Both the position numbers and the translations under genes were made by a program. Positions 8,844 to 15,811 of a stretch of 31,044 nucleotides of DNA are shown piece after piece; positions within the stretch are counted from its first letter, which is position 1; each line of letters begins with the position of its first letter. Origin of the DNA: a virus; the IMG/VR virus record IMGVR_UViG_3300003321_000468, positions 16,476-47,519 of that record; one strand, written 5' to 3'. Under the pieces are notes generated by a model. That model saw nothing but the letters and a program-made list of their open reading frames with translations. It did no database searches and had not been told where the DNA came from.

Positions 8844-10071
8844 CGCCGGGGGATGGTTTAACAAGCTTCGGAGGGTTCTTCTCGAATTCACTACGGAGGT
8901 AGAGATACCTCCGTATTGTTTTTCGATCCTTGTCCTCGTGGTTGACACCAAGGATCTGCTCGGTTTCTTCCAGGTGGCGGAGAACGTTGGCGGTCTCGGA
9001 CCAGTTGAGTTCCTGTTCGACCTTTCGTTTAACGAGGGATTCTGGTGCCTTTCCGCCGTTGTCCTTTAGGTATTGGAGGATGATTTGTTGACCCTGGGAG
9101 AGCTCGTTCCGTCCGGCGGCGAGGGAAAGTTTCGGCATGTTTTCTTCGAGGGGGTCTAGGAAGACGAGAGCGCGGATGAGGAGTTCGTCGGTGAAGAGGA
9201 ACATCGGTTTATCCGATACAAAGTCCAGCAACATAGCGACCTTGAAGAGTTGGATATGCTTGGTGCCGACATAACCGCCATGGAGGGGGTTGTCGGGAAT
9301 GTTCTTCTGCTTCTGGATATACCATGGGGAGAAGAATTTTTGTCCGGAGGAGTGCCACTTATACTCCCCGTAGTAAGGCTTTATATCTCGTAATCTGGCG
9401 AGCACTCTAGCTCTCGCTGACTCAGCTTCTGGAGTGATTGTGATAATCGGTTTAGGTTCAGGACGATCAATTTCGTAAACATATATAACTCTTCGCGAGA
9501 AGCCGCCAGAGACCACATCTGCTCGTAGATTTCTAATAAGCCAATCAGGGTTTTCACACGCAAGGATATTGAGACAGGGGTTGAGGATAGTCTCAGCTCC
9601 TCGCTTGATAGTGGAGGAATCGAATTTGTCTCGGTCATAAATATCGGTAAGGAAGGTTAACATCCGCGGCGGCGAATACGCGACGAAGCTTTTGAACTCG
9701 TTGATGAAGAAGGCGTACGGACTTGCGATGAACGTTTCGCCTTTGTTGTCTTTGAACATTCTGCCGAAGGTATCCTTGGACATAACCTGCACAATGTCTT
9801 CAGCAGATTGAGTGCTGGCACCAACTGGGAGGTCGGGATAGGCTTCGACGAAGAAACGCTTTGCAAAGTCGCAAGAAGTTGTTTTACCGTTGCCCTGGGG
9901 ACCGACGAGCATCGTATAAAGATTACCGTGGATTTTGATGTCACCGACATTGAACTGTGCACGCTTATGGACACACGCACCCAGCAGGGAGATCGCACTC
10001 CAGAAGATATAATTTCTTGGTATCTCATAACAGGACGCATAGGTATGGAAGTCGTCGATAAAATCAGACAT
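8815..10071 (-). CDS. DUF3987-like P-loop ATPase (primase/helicase-type)
   Basis: 418 residues. Walker A is GPQGNGKTT at residues 57-65. A Walker B-like strand, AFFINEF, sits near 120-126, with Asn where the usual motif has Asp. A sensor-like segment (LNILACENPDWL) follows near 165-176, and GGFSRRVIYVYE around 185-198 supplies a likely arginine finger. The order matches DUF3987-type helicase-primase partners found in phage replication modules. The C-terminal 100 residues (LSQGQQIILQYLKDNGG, then EELNWSETANVLRHLEE) look like a winged helix that reads DNA. It lies after the polymerase in the leftward operon and overlaps the virion operon tail to tail by 29 bases. There is no SD, and the dyad repeat lies about 22 bases upstream of its start. 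Helicase activity is inferred. Confidence 0.7.
   Translation of the reverse strand: MSDFIDDFHTYASCYEIPRNYIFWSAISLLGACVHKRAQFNVGDIKIHGNLYTMLVGPQGNGKTTSCDFAKRFFVEAYPDLPVGASTQSAEDIVQVMSKDTFGRMFKDNKGETFIASPYAFFINEFKSFVAYSPPRMLTFLTDIYDRDKFDSSTIKRGAETILNPCLNILACENPDWLIRNLRADVVSGGFSRRVIYVYEIDRPEPKPIITITPEAESARARVLARLRDIKPYYGEYKWHSSGQKFFSPWYIQKQKNIPDNPLHGGYVGTKHIQLFKVAMLLDFVSDKPMFLFTDELLIRALVFLDPLEENMPKLSLAAGRNELSQGQQIILQYLKDNGGKAPESLVKRKVEQELNWSETANVLRHLEETEQILGVNHEDKDRKTIRRYLYLRSEFEKNPPKLVKPSPGATGPGPGSS
8892..8923 (+). terminator. Rho-independent terminator of the virion operon
   Basis: A perfect 10-bp stem (TACGGAGGTA at 8892-8901 and TACCTCCGTA at 8906-8915) with a GAGA tetraloop is followed by TTGTTTTT. 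It lies 49 bases past the stop of the giant virion gene, inside the C-terminal coding part of the convergent DUF3987 gene, where it encodes an RRYLYLR segment. Confidence 0.8.
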
Positions 10072-10092
10072 GGGGGGAATGAGTGATTTAAG

Positions 10093-10117
10093 GTTGCGCT
10101 CAAAATTTGAGCATGAC
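10093..10117. repeat. 25-bp dyad copy 2
   Basis: Core has CGCTCAAAATTTGAGCA (one arm mutated at the outer T) and the right flank TGAC is intact. It lies 22 bases upstream of the ATG of the DUF3987 gene and 6 bases past the stop of the HNH gene at 10124-10567. Confidence 0.75.
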
Positions 10118-10123
10118 TAAAGG

Positions 10124-10567
10124 TTAAAGAACATGAGCAAGTAGAGCAGCCTTGTAAGCTAGTGCTGCTTCTTGTGCAGTTTTAAAACTTCCTAGATAGT
10201 TTAATCGTCTATTTATTCGAATGTGGGCTACCCACTTCCTATTCTTTTTGTGATAAGTTACACCTTTATAGCCAGAAGTGTTGCTGGCTATTAAACCCTG
10301 AAGCAGGTGATTGGTCGAGTGGGTAACAAACTGCAAGTTATTCTTTGTGTTATTTAAACCGTTTTCGTCCTTATGGTGGTTGATTAAACCAGGAGGCGGT
10401 GGGTTTACAATGTTGTGCATTAATATAGTTGTAGGCCCCTTTTCCGTTTGAACCGAAGCTGCGGCATAACCAGAGCTTAGGTAGAACCAACTATATTTTT
10501 TAACCTTATCAAAATCCTCGTCGTCAATGAGAGCCTTCTTATCTTGAGTTAGATTTACCTCTTTCAT
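10124..10567 (-). CDS. HNH/AP2 homing endonuclease, copy 1
   Basis: 147 residues. The N-terminal block (MKEVNLTQ... DDEDFDKVKKYSW) is shared with the copies at 12234 and 15338. The HNH core is INHHKDENGLNNTKNNLQ at residues about 62-79. The C-terminal AP2-type DNA-binding domain is SGYKGVTYHKKNRKWVAHI, ending with EAALAYKAALLAH. Such proteins cut a target site and spread their own gene; AP2 gives sequence recognition. It sits between the polymerase and the DUF3987 ATPase; its ATG overlaps the polymerase stop (ATGA). The gene is visibly AT-richer than the neighbours, which suggests recent entry. No self-splicing intron is seen around it, so this is a free-standing endonuclease gene. Confidence 0.85.
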   Translation of the reverse strand: MKEVNLTQDKKALIDDEDFDKVKKYSWFYLSSGYAAASVQTEKGPTTILMHNIVNPPPPGLINHHKDENGLNNTKNNLQFVTHSTNHLLQGLIASNTSGYKGVTYHKKNRKWVAHIRINRRLNYLGSFKTAQEAALAYKAALLAHVL

Positions 10568-12237
10568 ATTTTACCAATCAAACTTTTTTCACTAAACGCC
10601 CAATCAGTGCCATACGTACCTTCGAAGGGGATAGTAATTGGAAGTCCCGCGATGATAAGCTCGTTGTTAAAGTATTGCCGTATCTTGTTAATCGCCCAGC
10701 GGGTATCTTCGACGCGGAATTGTCCGATGAGCGAGTCATGAACCGTGTGAAGAGGCTGGATACGGATTTTCTGATTGGAGTCGTAATTGTCTGGATCTGT
10801 CCAAAGTTTGTGTAAGGCAAGAACGGTTGCATAGGTGGTGTTTTCTTGTGGTTCGTTTGCGAGTGCTTGGCCGAGGATTTCGTTGTAGCGACCGAAGAAT
10901 GTGCGGGTGTGGCCGGAGGCGGAGGATAACTTTGGAGGGTAGGGTTGTTTGCGGAGTTTGTCGGTAGTAGCGGCGTGCCATTTTTCAGGATGATAGGCGG
11001 CGTAGACCGCTTTTCGGAAGGCTTCAACGTCCGAACGGGACATGTTAATCTTGCCCTCGGATTGGGTGAAGATGATGTCGGATAGGAGGTCGACGCCCAT
11101 GAGGTAGCAGATACCCCAGATGCCGACTTTACACATAAAATAGTCGAAGTCTTCCTTTTTTATCTCCTTTAGCAGGACTTTAATTTCATCCCGAGACTTC
11201 CCTTTAAGTGAATCGTTTCCATGTCGTAACATATAGGCGAGACGCTGAGCTGGTTTAATCTTCGCCCTAAGGTCGTCAAGCATTGTTGGTTCACCAAGTT
11301 TGTAAAGATGTGCTCCCACTGTCCACCCGTCAGCACCACTAAGGTCACATTGGAAGAGGTAGTATCCGTCATCAGCAATGAACAAATCCCGCATACCCTC
11401 GTGCAAAGGGTGCCCGACGGGCCGTAGTGGATTCTCCTGGGGAATCGTTTGTAGATTGTAACCAGAGCCGGTAGGCGAGGTGTAACATGTAAGGCGTCCG
11501 GTCTCAGTTCCGACAAGGTTATATCCACACCGTACTCGTCCATCACCATCCGCAGAGATTTCCAACATCTGAGCGCGGGTCCGTAACTCAGCAATCGAAT
11601 AAGCCAGGTCGACTGAGGATTTTGCTTTTTCCGTGATGGGTTTATGGGCTCCGAGGACCAGGAGAGCCTCGGCGTTCGCTGTCCGGGAGCGCTCCGACTT
11701 TTCCTTGTGCTTATCTTTTTTGTCATATTGGATAGGGAGTTTGAGTTCGTCGTAGAGGTAGGTTTTGAATTCGGGCGAGCGGATGTTTAGAGATTTTTCG
11801 AGGACGACCGAGATGTAACCGAGCTGCGTGGGTGATAGATTGTCCGGAGCGGCGAGATAGTGCATAATGACATCGTGATGGAGGATGTAGTCCGCTTTGA
11901 CCTTAGAACTATCCCGCTTATGGCACATGATTTCTTTAGCCATTGTCCGAATGGCGGTTTTGTCGGTGGTTCCAAGCCCACGGCCAGATAGAACGTCCAG
12001 TTGATACTGGAGGCCGTGGATTTGGTCTTTAACCACGGCGAGGCGCTTCTTGGCGAGGGGGGTGTCGTATCGGATTCCTCGCAACTCCATGGAAAGGAGC
12101 GGGTTGAGAAGGTCCATGTTGAAGCGGTAGTGGGCACGAGCGCGGTCTTTGACCCATTTTTCGAGCTTCTCGTTGATTTCATAGGTTACACTGGAATCTT
12201 TGCAGCAGTAGGTATGGAATTTTTCTAAGTCGGTCAT
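10564..12237 (-). CDS. Family A DNA polymerase, polymerase part (split gene)
   Basis: 557 residues covering exonuclease motif III and the polymerase domain. The N-terminus holds the last exo motif, Y-x-x-x-D (YCCKD, Y10 and D14). Motif TETGRLT is at 244-250, and NLQTIPQE follows at 261-268. Motif A is CDLSGADGWTVGAHL with catalytic D298; motif B is K370-VGIW-GICY378 with Trp at 374 where Pol I has Phe; motif C is VHDS, H500 and D501, with Ser replacing the usual Glu. The protein copies phage DNA. Its exo motifs I and II lie on a separate polypeptide upstream, beyond an HNH gene, and the ATG overlaps the HNH stop. The two halves probably associate; this is inferred. Confidence 0.85.
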   Translation of the reverse strand: MTDLEKFHTYCCKDSSVTYEINEKLEKWVKDRARAHYRFNMDLLNPLLSMELRGIRYDTPLAKKRLAVVKDQIHGLQYQLDVLSGRGLGTTDKTAIRTMAKEIMCHKRDSSKVKADYILHHDVIMHYLAAPDNLSPTQLGYISVVLEKSLNIRSPEFKTYLYDELKLPIQYDKKDKHKEKSERSRTANAEALLVLGAHKPITEKAKSSVDLAYSIAELRTRAQMLEISADGDGRVRCGYNLVGTETGRLTCYTSPTGSGYNLQTIPQENPLRPVGHPLHEGMRDLFIADDGYYLFQCDLSGADGWTVGAHLYKLGEPTMLDDLRAKIKPAQRLAYMLRHGNDSLKGKSRDEIKVLLKEIKKEDFDYFMCKVGIWGICYLMGVDLLSDIIFTQSEGKINMSRSDVEAFRKAVYAAYHPEKWHAATTDKLRKQPYPPKLSSASGHTRTFFGRYNEILGQALANEPQENTTYATVLALHKLWTDPDNYDSNQKIRIQPLHTVHDSLIGQFRVEDTRWAINKIRQYFNNELIIAGLPITIPFEGTYGTDWAFSEKSLIGKI

Positions 12238-12665
12238 AAGGATTTTACGCTTAAATATCTCGCTTTTGTTCGTTCGTAGCAGTCCTGTGCTTCTTGTTTG
12301 GAGTCAAAAACTTTATCCAAAACTCGAACCCCTTTTACGGTAAGTTGTGCTCGCCATTTTCCATTCCAGGTTAGAGAAGCGCCACGCTCTTTAGGTTGAC
12401 GATTTAGCGCATTTCTTGATTTGTTCGAGCTTAAAAGATTCTCCCTTCGGTTGTTTAGTCCATTACCGTCCTCATGTTCAACTAGATCCGGCCAGCTACC
12501 TGTGATAATGGAAACGATTAATTGGTGCATCCTAACTGTTTTATCACCAATTTTTGTCTCGGCGTAACCATTATTATAGCACCAACTATAGTTCGTAGTT
12601 AGCCAATCGTAGTCTTGGTCATCGACAATGGTGGAAAAGCCTTGAGTTAGGTTTATTTCTTTCAT
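12234..12665 (-). CDS. HNH homing endonuclease that splits the polymerase gene
   Basis: 143 residues with the same N-terminal block as copies 1 and 3 (MKEINLTQ ... VDDQDYDWL) and an HNH core VEHEDGNGLNNRRENL at about residues 65-80. The C-terminal region (GASLTWNGKWRAQL ... QEAQDCYERTKARYL) is a divergent AP2 domain. It lies between the UDG-exonuclease gene and the polymerase gene: its ATG overlaps the upstream TGA and its own TGA overlaps the downstream ATG. It therefore interrupts what is normally one polymerase reading frame in the loop between exo motifs II and III. There is no intron-like flank and no intein motif. The gene is AT-richer than the neighbours. Free-standing endonucleases that split phage replication genes are known from T4-like phages (mob genes); here the arrangement is inferred. 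Confidence 0.85.
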   Translation of the reverse strand: MKEINLTQGFSTIVDDQDYDWLTTNYSWCYNNGYAETKIGDKTVRMHQLIVSIITGSWPDLVEHEDGNGLNNRRENLLSSNKSRNALNRQPKERGASLTWNGKWRAQLTVKGVRVLDKVFDSKQEAQDCYERTKARYLSVKSL

Positions 12666-13774
12666 CGCTTGTCCTCTTCTTGGATACGTTCGTCTTTCCA
12701 GTAAGGTTCAGATGTTAATACCGACGCTTGAAAGGCTAGAGATTTAGGAAGTTCTGGATAGAGTTCCCAGAATTTTAACATTGTATCGTCAACAACACCA
12801 CGAACAACAATGCCATAGGAGTATTGGAGAACAAAACGGTCATATAGACTGTTTTGTAGGACTTTAGGTATGTCCGGGGAACATAACACTTTTGCAGTTT
12901 CTCGCCAAATGTGAACTTCTTCATCGAGGCCCCAAAAACTCGATCCGTCCATCTTGGTGAAGGGTATAATAAAAGAGGTCATAGCCGAGGTGGCTATACT
13001 CAGACAAGATAGTGTACCTACTCCGCCTTCGATGTCGACGCTGATGAGTGGTTTTTCGTTTTGGATTCTTCTTAGTTCGTGGATGAGTTCGTCGAAGCTT
13101 AGGTTTACCTTTAAAGCTCTTTGTGGTAGCTTTAGTTCGGGGAATAGGCTTTCGGGTTTTACCTTGCATACGCAGTCAAGAAGAAGTTGAGGGATGAATT
13201 CGTAGTTACGTAAACAGTAAGCTGGGTGATAGGAGGCGATACATTTTACGTCCGGTAAAGGGCTATTAGGGTGAGAAATAAATAGGCTCCCCCGCCAGTC
13301 AGAGATACTATTAGGAAAAGAAAACTGAGGGCCGTCCTTCGTTTTCCGACGTTTTGGGGCGTAGTCAGAACCGCACTTAAAAGCATGAAGTGCACTACTG
13401 CCAAGTAGCCATATAAGATTGGGCCGTGGTGTAAGGGATTGGAGGTCATGAGTTAGGGTGATTAGACCGGATTGGATTTCGGGGCCGGACCAGTCGAAGT
13501 ATGCGAGTTTATTTTTGTAGGGTTTGTGTTGACAGATGTTCCCGATGAAGCAGGCGTCCCGGAGGATGGAGGCTCGGTCGAGGGCTTTTGTGAGTTCGCG
13601 ACCAGAGGCTCCGAAGAATGGGACGCCGGAGTCGATTTCGTCCTGGCCAGGTGCTTCACCGATGATGGCAAGGTGGTATTGGGTGTTAGTAATCGTCGGA
13701 AAGACATTTTTAACAGTGCGGGTGGAGTGTTCGGAGGAGGGGATTGCGAGTTCGTCGAATGGGTCAGGTTTCAT
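12662..13774 (-). CDS. Uracil-DNA glycosylase fused to 3'-5' exonuclease (split polymerase N-part)
   Basis: 370 residues with two domains. Residues 33-205 are a family 4/5-type uracil-DNA glycosylase: motif 1 GEAPGQDE at 39-46, the GVPFFGASGREL block at 50-61, and motif 2 HPAYCLR at 183-189. The usual N-terminal CxxC of family 4 iron-sulphur enzymes is absent, so the cluster may be lost. Residues 240-370 are a DnaQ/RNase H-like proofreading domain: D247-I-E249 is exo motif I, and N308-S-L-Y-D312 is exo motif II. Exo motif III is on the next polypeptide. The C-terminus is highly charged (DERIQEEDKR) and ends at the HNH insertion. The protein probably removes uracil and proofreads as part of the replisome; physical contact with the polymerase half is inferred. 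Confidence 0.8.
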   Translation of the reverse strand: MKPDPFDELAIPSSEHSTRTVKNVFPTITNTQYHLAIIGEAPGQDEIDSGVPFFGASGRELTKALDRASILRDACFIGNICQHKPYKNKLAYFDWSGPEIQSGLITLTHDLQSLTPRPNLIWLLGSSALHAFKCGSDYAPKRRKTKDGPQFSFPNSISDWRGSLFISHPNSPLPDVKCIASYHPAYCLRNYEFIPQLLLDCVCKVKPESLFPELKLPQRALKVNLSFDELIHELRRIQNEKPLISVDIEGGVGTLSCLSIATSAMTSFIIPFTKMDGSSFWGLDEEVHIWRETAKVLCSPDIPKVLQNSLYDRFVLQYSYGIVVRGVVDDTMLKFWELYPELPKSLAFQASVLTSEPYWKDERIQEEDKR

Positions 13775-13786
13775 GGTTGTTATTTT

Positions 13787-14140
13787 TTATTCCGTCCAAA
13801 GCCCTTTGAAGCGGAGCACCGCCTCCACGATGGCGCGGCAGGCTCCAGTAGTGGTGGAGTCCGGGTTGTAGGCCGCAGCTATAATTTTGTGGTCTTGTCC
13901 ACGTATTTGGGCAGTCCAACCGTCGAAACCTTCCTGGTCCTTAGCCCAATCCAAAGAAAGTTGTTTGCACACGCTCTGCGCTAGCTGGACGGCGGCGGAG
14001 AGGTCGGTGAGGAATTTGGGCAACTCCTTCTCTATGCCATCCGGGAGATGCCTGCCAACCATCGATCCCCATTCGTCGCGGCGGCAATTCTTCCACCCCA
14101 TCAACTCCGCGCAGGCTTGGATTTGGTCGGTGTCTTTCAA
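13787..14140 (-). CDS. Phage ABA-sandwich-type protein
   Basis: 117 residues starting MKDTDQIQACAELMGW. It has the recognisable layout of small phage 'ABA sandwich' proteins: an N-terminal helix, a Trp-rich middle (GWTAQIRGQDHKIIAAAYNPDS) and the C-terminal helix with RAIVEAVLRFKGLW. These are common in phages of many hosts and have no assigned function. It overlaps the upstream 66-residue gene by the ATGA arrangement at 14137-14140 and ends 12 bases before the start of the UDG-exonuclease gene, so it is part of the leftward operon. The plus-strand frames over this stretch are shadows. Confidence 0.65.
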   Translation of the reverse strand: MKDTDQIQACAELMGWKNCRRDEWGSMVGRHLPDGIEKELPKFLTDLSAAVQLAQSVCKQLSLDWAKDQEGFDGWTAQIRGQDHKIIAAAYNPDSTTTGACRAIVEAVLRFKGLWTE

Positions 14141-14337
14141 TGAAACCTCACTTTCTCCCGGCAGGCAAACAGCTTGGAGACATGCTTACTAGCCTCGTTC
14201 AATCGGTCCATGGTGATGGGTTCGCGCGGTTCGTTACCAAGTTCCCGTTTCTTCAAGTCAATAAGCAGGTCGGTTAGGAAATCGATTTCCGCGGAGTGCT
14301 TAGTGGCTCCAAATTCAGCTACGTTCATTCGTGGCAT
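14137..14337 (-). CDS. Small hypothetical protein
   Basis: 66 residues, one amphipathic helical core (EIDFLTDLLIDLKKRELG) and a short charged tail. The stop overlaps the ATG of the ABA-sandwich gene and its own start lies one base after the TGA of the coiled-coil gene, so translation is probably coupled at both ends. I do not recognise the family. Confidence 0.55.
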   Translation of the reverse strand: MPRMNVAEFGATKHSAEIDFLTDLLIDLKKRELGNEPREPITMDRLNEASKHVSKLFACREKVRFH

Positions 14338-14338
14338 T

Positions 14339-15142
14339 TCACTCCCCCTCCTTCCCGCCCGTGGGTTCGTGGGCGGTTTCGCACTCCCGGCAGATGCGCC
14401 CTTTGGCCCAGTCTGGATCTACCCAGTCGGAAACCATTTGCCCACAGAGCTTGCACCGCTCTTGCCGCTGTGGGGTGATGAGCTGGTTAAGGTGGGCGCG
14501 GGCTGATTGCAGCTTGCTAATTTCCAGTCCGGAAAGCTCGCAGGTGTAACGTTGGTTCAGATTCTCACGCAGATAGCACAGGTGCTTGAACAATTCCAGA
14601 GCCTCCACCACCGGCTTGAGTTGGTCGGGGTGGATGAGGGTTCCACACCTGCCCAGCAGATACTCAAACATCTGTCGAGCCTCGATTGCTGTCAGGAGAT
14701 TCGTTCCGCTTCGATTCGGATATCCTTTTTCGGTGGCGCATTGGTCACTACAAACAGAATCCGGGAGGGGCCAAGCAAGGAAGGCGTTGACCAATTTATC
14801 AGCCAGATTGGATTGCGTGGGGCTGGGGTTAAACCCGACAAACAACGCTCTGGCCTGTTCAGTAACCGATTGCCACGGTATCGGCTGGTTGCGCTCGTTG
14901 GCTACAAGGATCTTTTCAAGCAGATCGAAGCTGGTAGCCATTCGTTTATTCAACCTCTCCACCTCCGCCTTGGCTGAGGAGAGTTGTGCCTGCAATTCGG
15001 ACTCTCTCCGACCCCACTCAAAATTAGCTTCCTGCTGGCGGATTGCATACTCCTCTAAACCCGCCTTGGCTGCGGAGAGTTGGGCTTCGAGGAACGCAAT
15101 TCGTTCATCTCTTACTTTAAACTGATCGTCTGACATGTCCAT
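14339..15142 (-). CDS. Coiled-coil protein with C-terminal zinc-binding motif
   Basis: 267 residues. Residues 1-75 form a coiled coil with two near-identical heptads-containing units (LEAQLSAAKAGLEE and LQAQLSSAKAEVER), a clear internal duplication. A helical middle follows (residues 95-200), and the C-terminus has CKLCG ... ICREC near residues 232-254, a CxxC plus CxxC pair that likely binds zinc. It may be a DNA- or protein-binding scaffold of the replication module; function is not known. The start could be ATG at 15142 or 15136. It lies directly downstream of a small gene (15145-15336) and its stop abuts the next start. Confidence 0.55.
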   Translation of the reverse strand: MDMSDDQFKVRDERIAFLEAQLSAAKAGLEEYAIRQQEANFEWGRRESELQAQLSSAKAEVERLNKRMATSFDLLEKILVANERNQPIPWQSVTEQARALFVGFNPSPTQSNLADKLVNAFLAWPLPDSVCSDQCATEKGYPNRSGTNLLTAIEARQMFEYLLGRCGTLIHPDQLKPVVEALELFKHLCYLRENLNQRYTCELSGLEISKLQSARAHLNQLITPQRQERCKLCGQMVSDWVDPDWAKGRICRECETAHEPTGGKEGE

Positions 15143-15144
15143 AG

Positions 15145-15336
15145 CTAATTGTTGTCTAAGTATTTGATAATTTCTAACAATATCGCCTCCCTTTCGGTTA
15201 GTGAAAGGTCGTCGTATTCCACAGCTTCGCCGCTAGGACGGCTATCGTTATATCGACGAATTGATATTATCGCGTGTTTGTAGTATAGAACTTCGAAGTG
15301 CGTGTTATTGCTATGATGGACCTGGATTGTGTGCAT
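15145..15336 (-). CDS. Small hypothetical protein
   Basis: 63 residues. The first half is beta-like with aromatics (HFEVLYYKHAIISIRRYN), the second an acidic helix (LTEREAILLEIIKYLDNN). It starts one base after the stop of the HNH gene upstream and ends two bases before the coiled-coil gene. Base composition is AT-rich like the HNH gene. Family unknown. Confidence 0.45.
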   Translation of the reverse strand: MHTIQVHHSNNTHFEVLYYKHAIISIRRYNDSRPSGEAVEYDDLSLTEREAILLEIIKYLDNN

Positions 15337-15337
15337 T

Positions 15338-15811
15338 TTAGTTTATATGGTTTAATTTGGCAAATTCACCAAAGTGTTTTAGAGCAGCAATGTTATAAGC
15401 CGCCGCTGCTTCTTGTGGGGATTTAAAGTAGCCAAGAAACTTGTTCTTGTAGTCTACCTTGATCTGGGCAGCCCATTTTTGTTCTCTTTTGATAAAGCTA
15501 ACTCCTTTGAAGCCACTAGTGTTATTTTTACTTAAACCTTTGTTAGCACAGTTTTGTGCATGAGTAGCTAAACGAAGGTTAGAACGTTGGTGGTTTAGTG
15601 TATCTCCGTTTTTATGGTCCCAAATATAGCCTTGAGGTGGTACACCCATGATAAAGTCAGACATTTTCCAAAAATTATCTTGGGAGTGATTTCCCATTTC
15701 TATGTAGACTTTTCCGTTATAGTTGTGAGCACGCCATCGGTAAGCTTTAAGCCTATCGTAGTCTTCATCGTCTACAAGAACTGCATACTGTTCTATTTTT
15801 AAAGTCTTCAC
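15338..15811 (-). CDS. HNH/AP2 homing endonuclease, copy 3
   Basis: 157 residues beginning with a GTG that overlaps the TGA of the methyltransferase gene (GTGA). The N-terminal block (VDDEDYDRLKAYRW) groups it with copies at 10124 and 12234. HNH core: WDHKNGDTLNHQRSNLRLAT, residues about 64-83. AP2 domain: SGFKGVSFIKREQKWAAQI, and the C-terminal helix ALKHFGEFAKLN. Such proteins spread by cutting homologous sites. The DNA is AT-richer than the methyltransferase core, and the 3' part of the methyltransferase next to it is also AT-richer. Confidence 0.85.
   Translation of the reverse strand: MKTLKIEQYAVLVDDEDYDRLKAYRWRAHNYNGKVYIEMGNHSQDNFWKMSDFIMGVPPQGYIWDHKNGDTLNHQRSNLRLATHAQNCANKGLSKNNTSGFKGVSFIKREQKWAAQIKVDYKNKFLGYFKSPQEAAAAYNIAALKHFGEFAKLNHIN

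Noticed and set aside
12234-12665. Group I intron or intein around the polymerase-splitting HNH gene
   Set aside because: The HNH ORF abuts both parts by ATGA overlap, leaving no room for a ribozyme core, and there is no intein splicing motif or continuous frame.
13472-15125. Long plus-strand frames at 13472-13984 and 14507-15125
   Set aside because: Antisense shadows of the minus-strand UDG, ABA-sandwich and coiled-coil genes, which show coupled start/stop overlaps.
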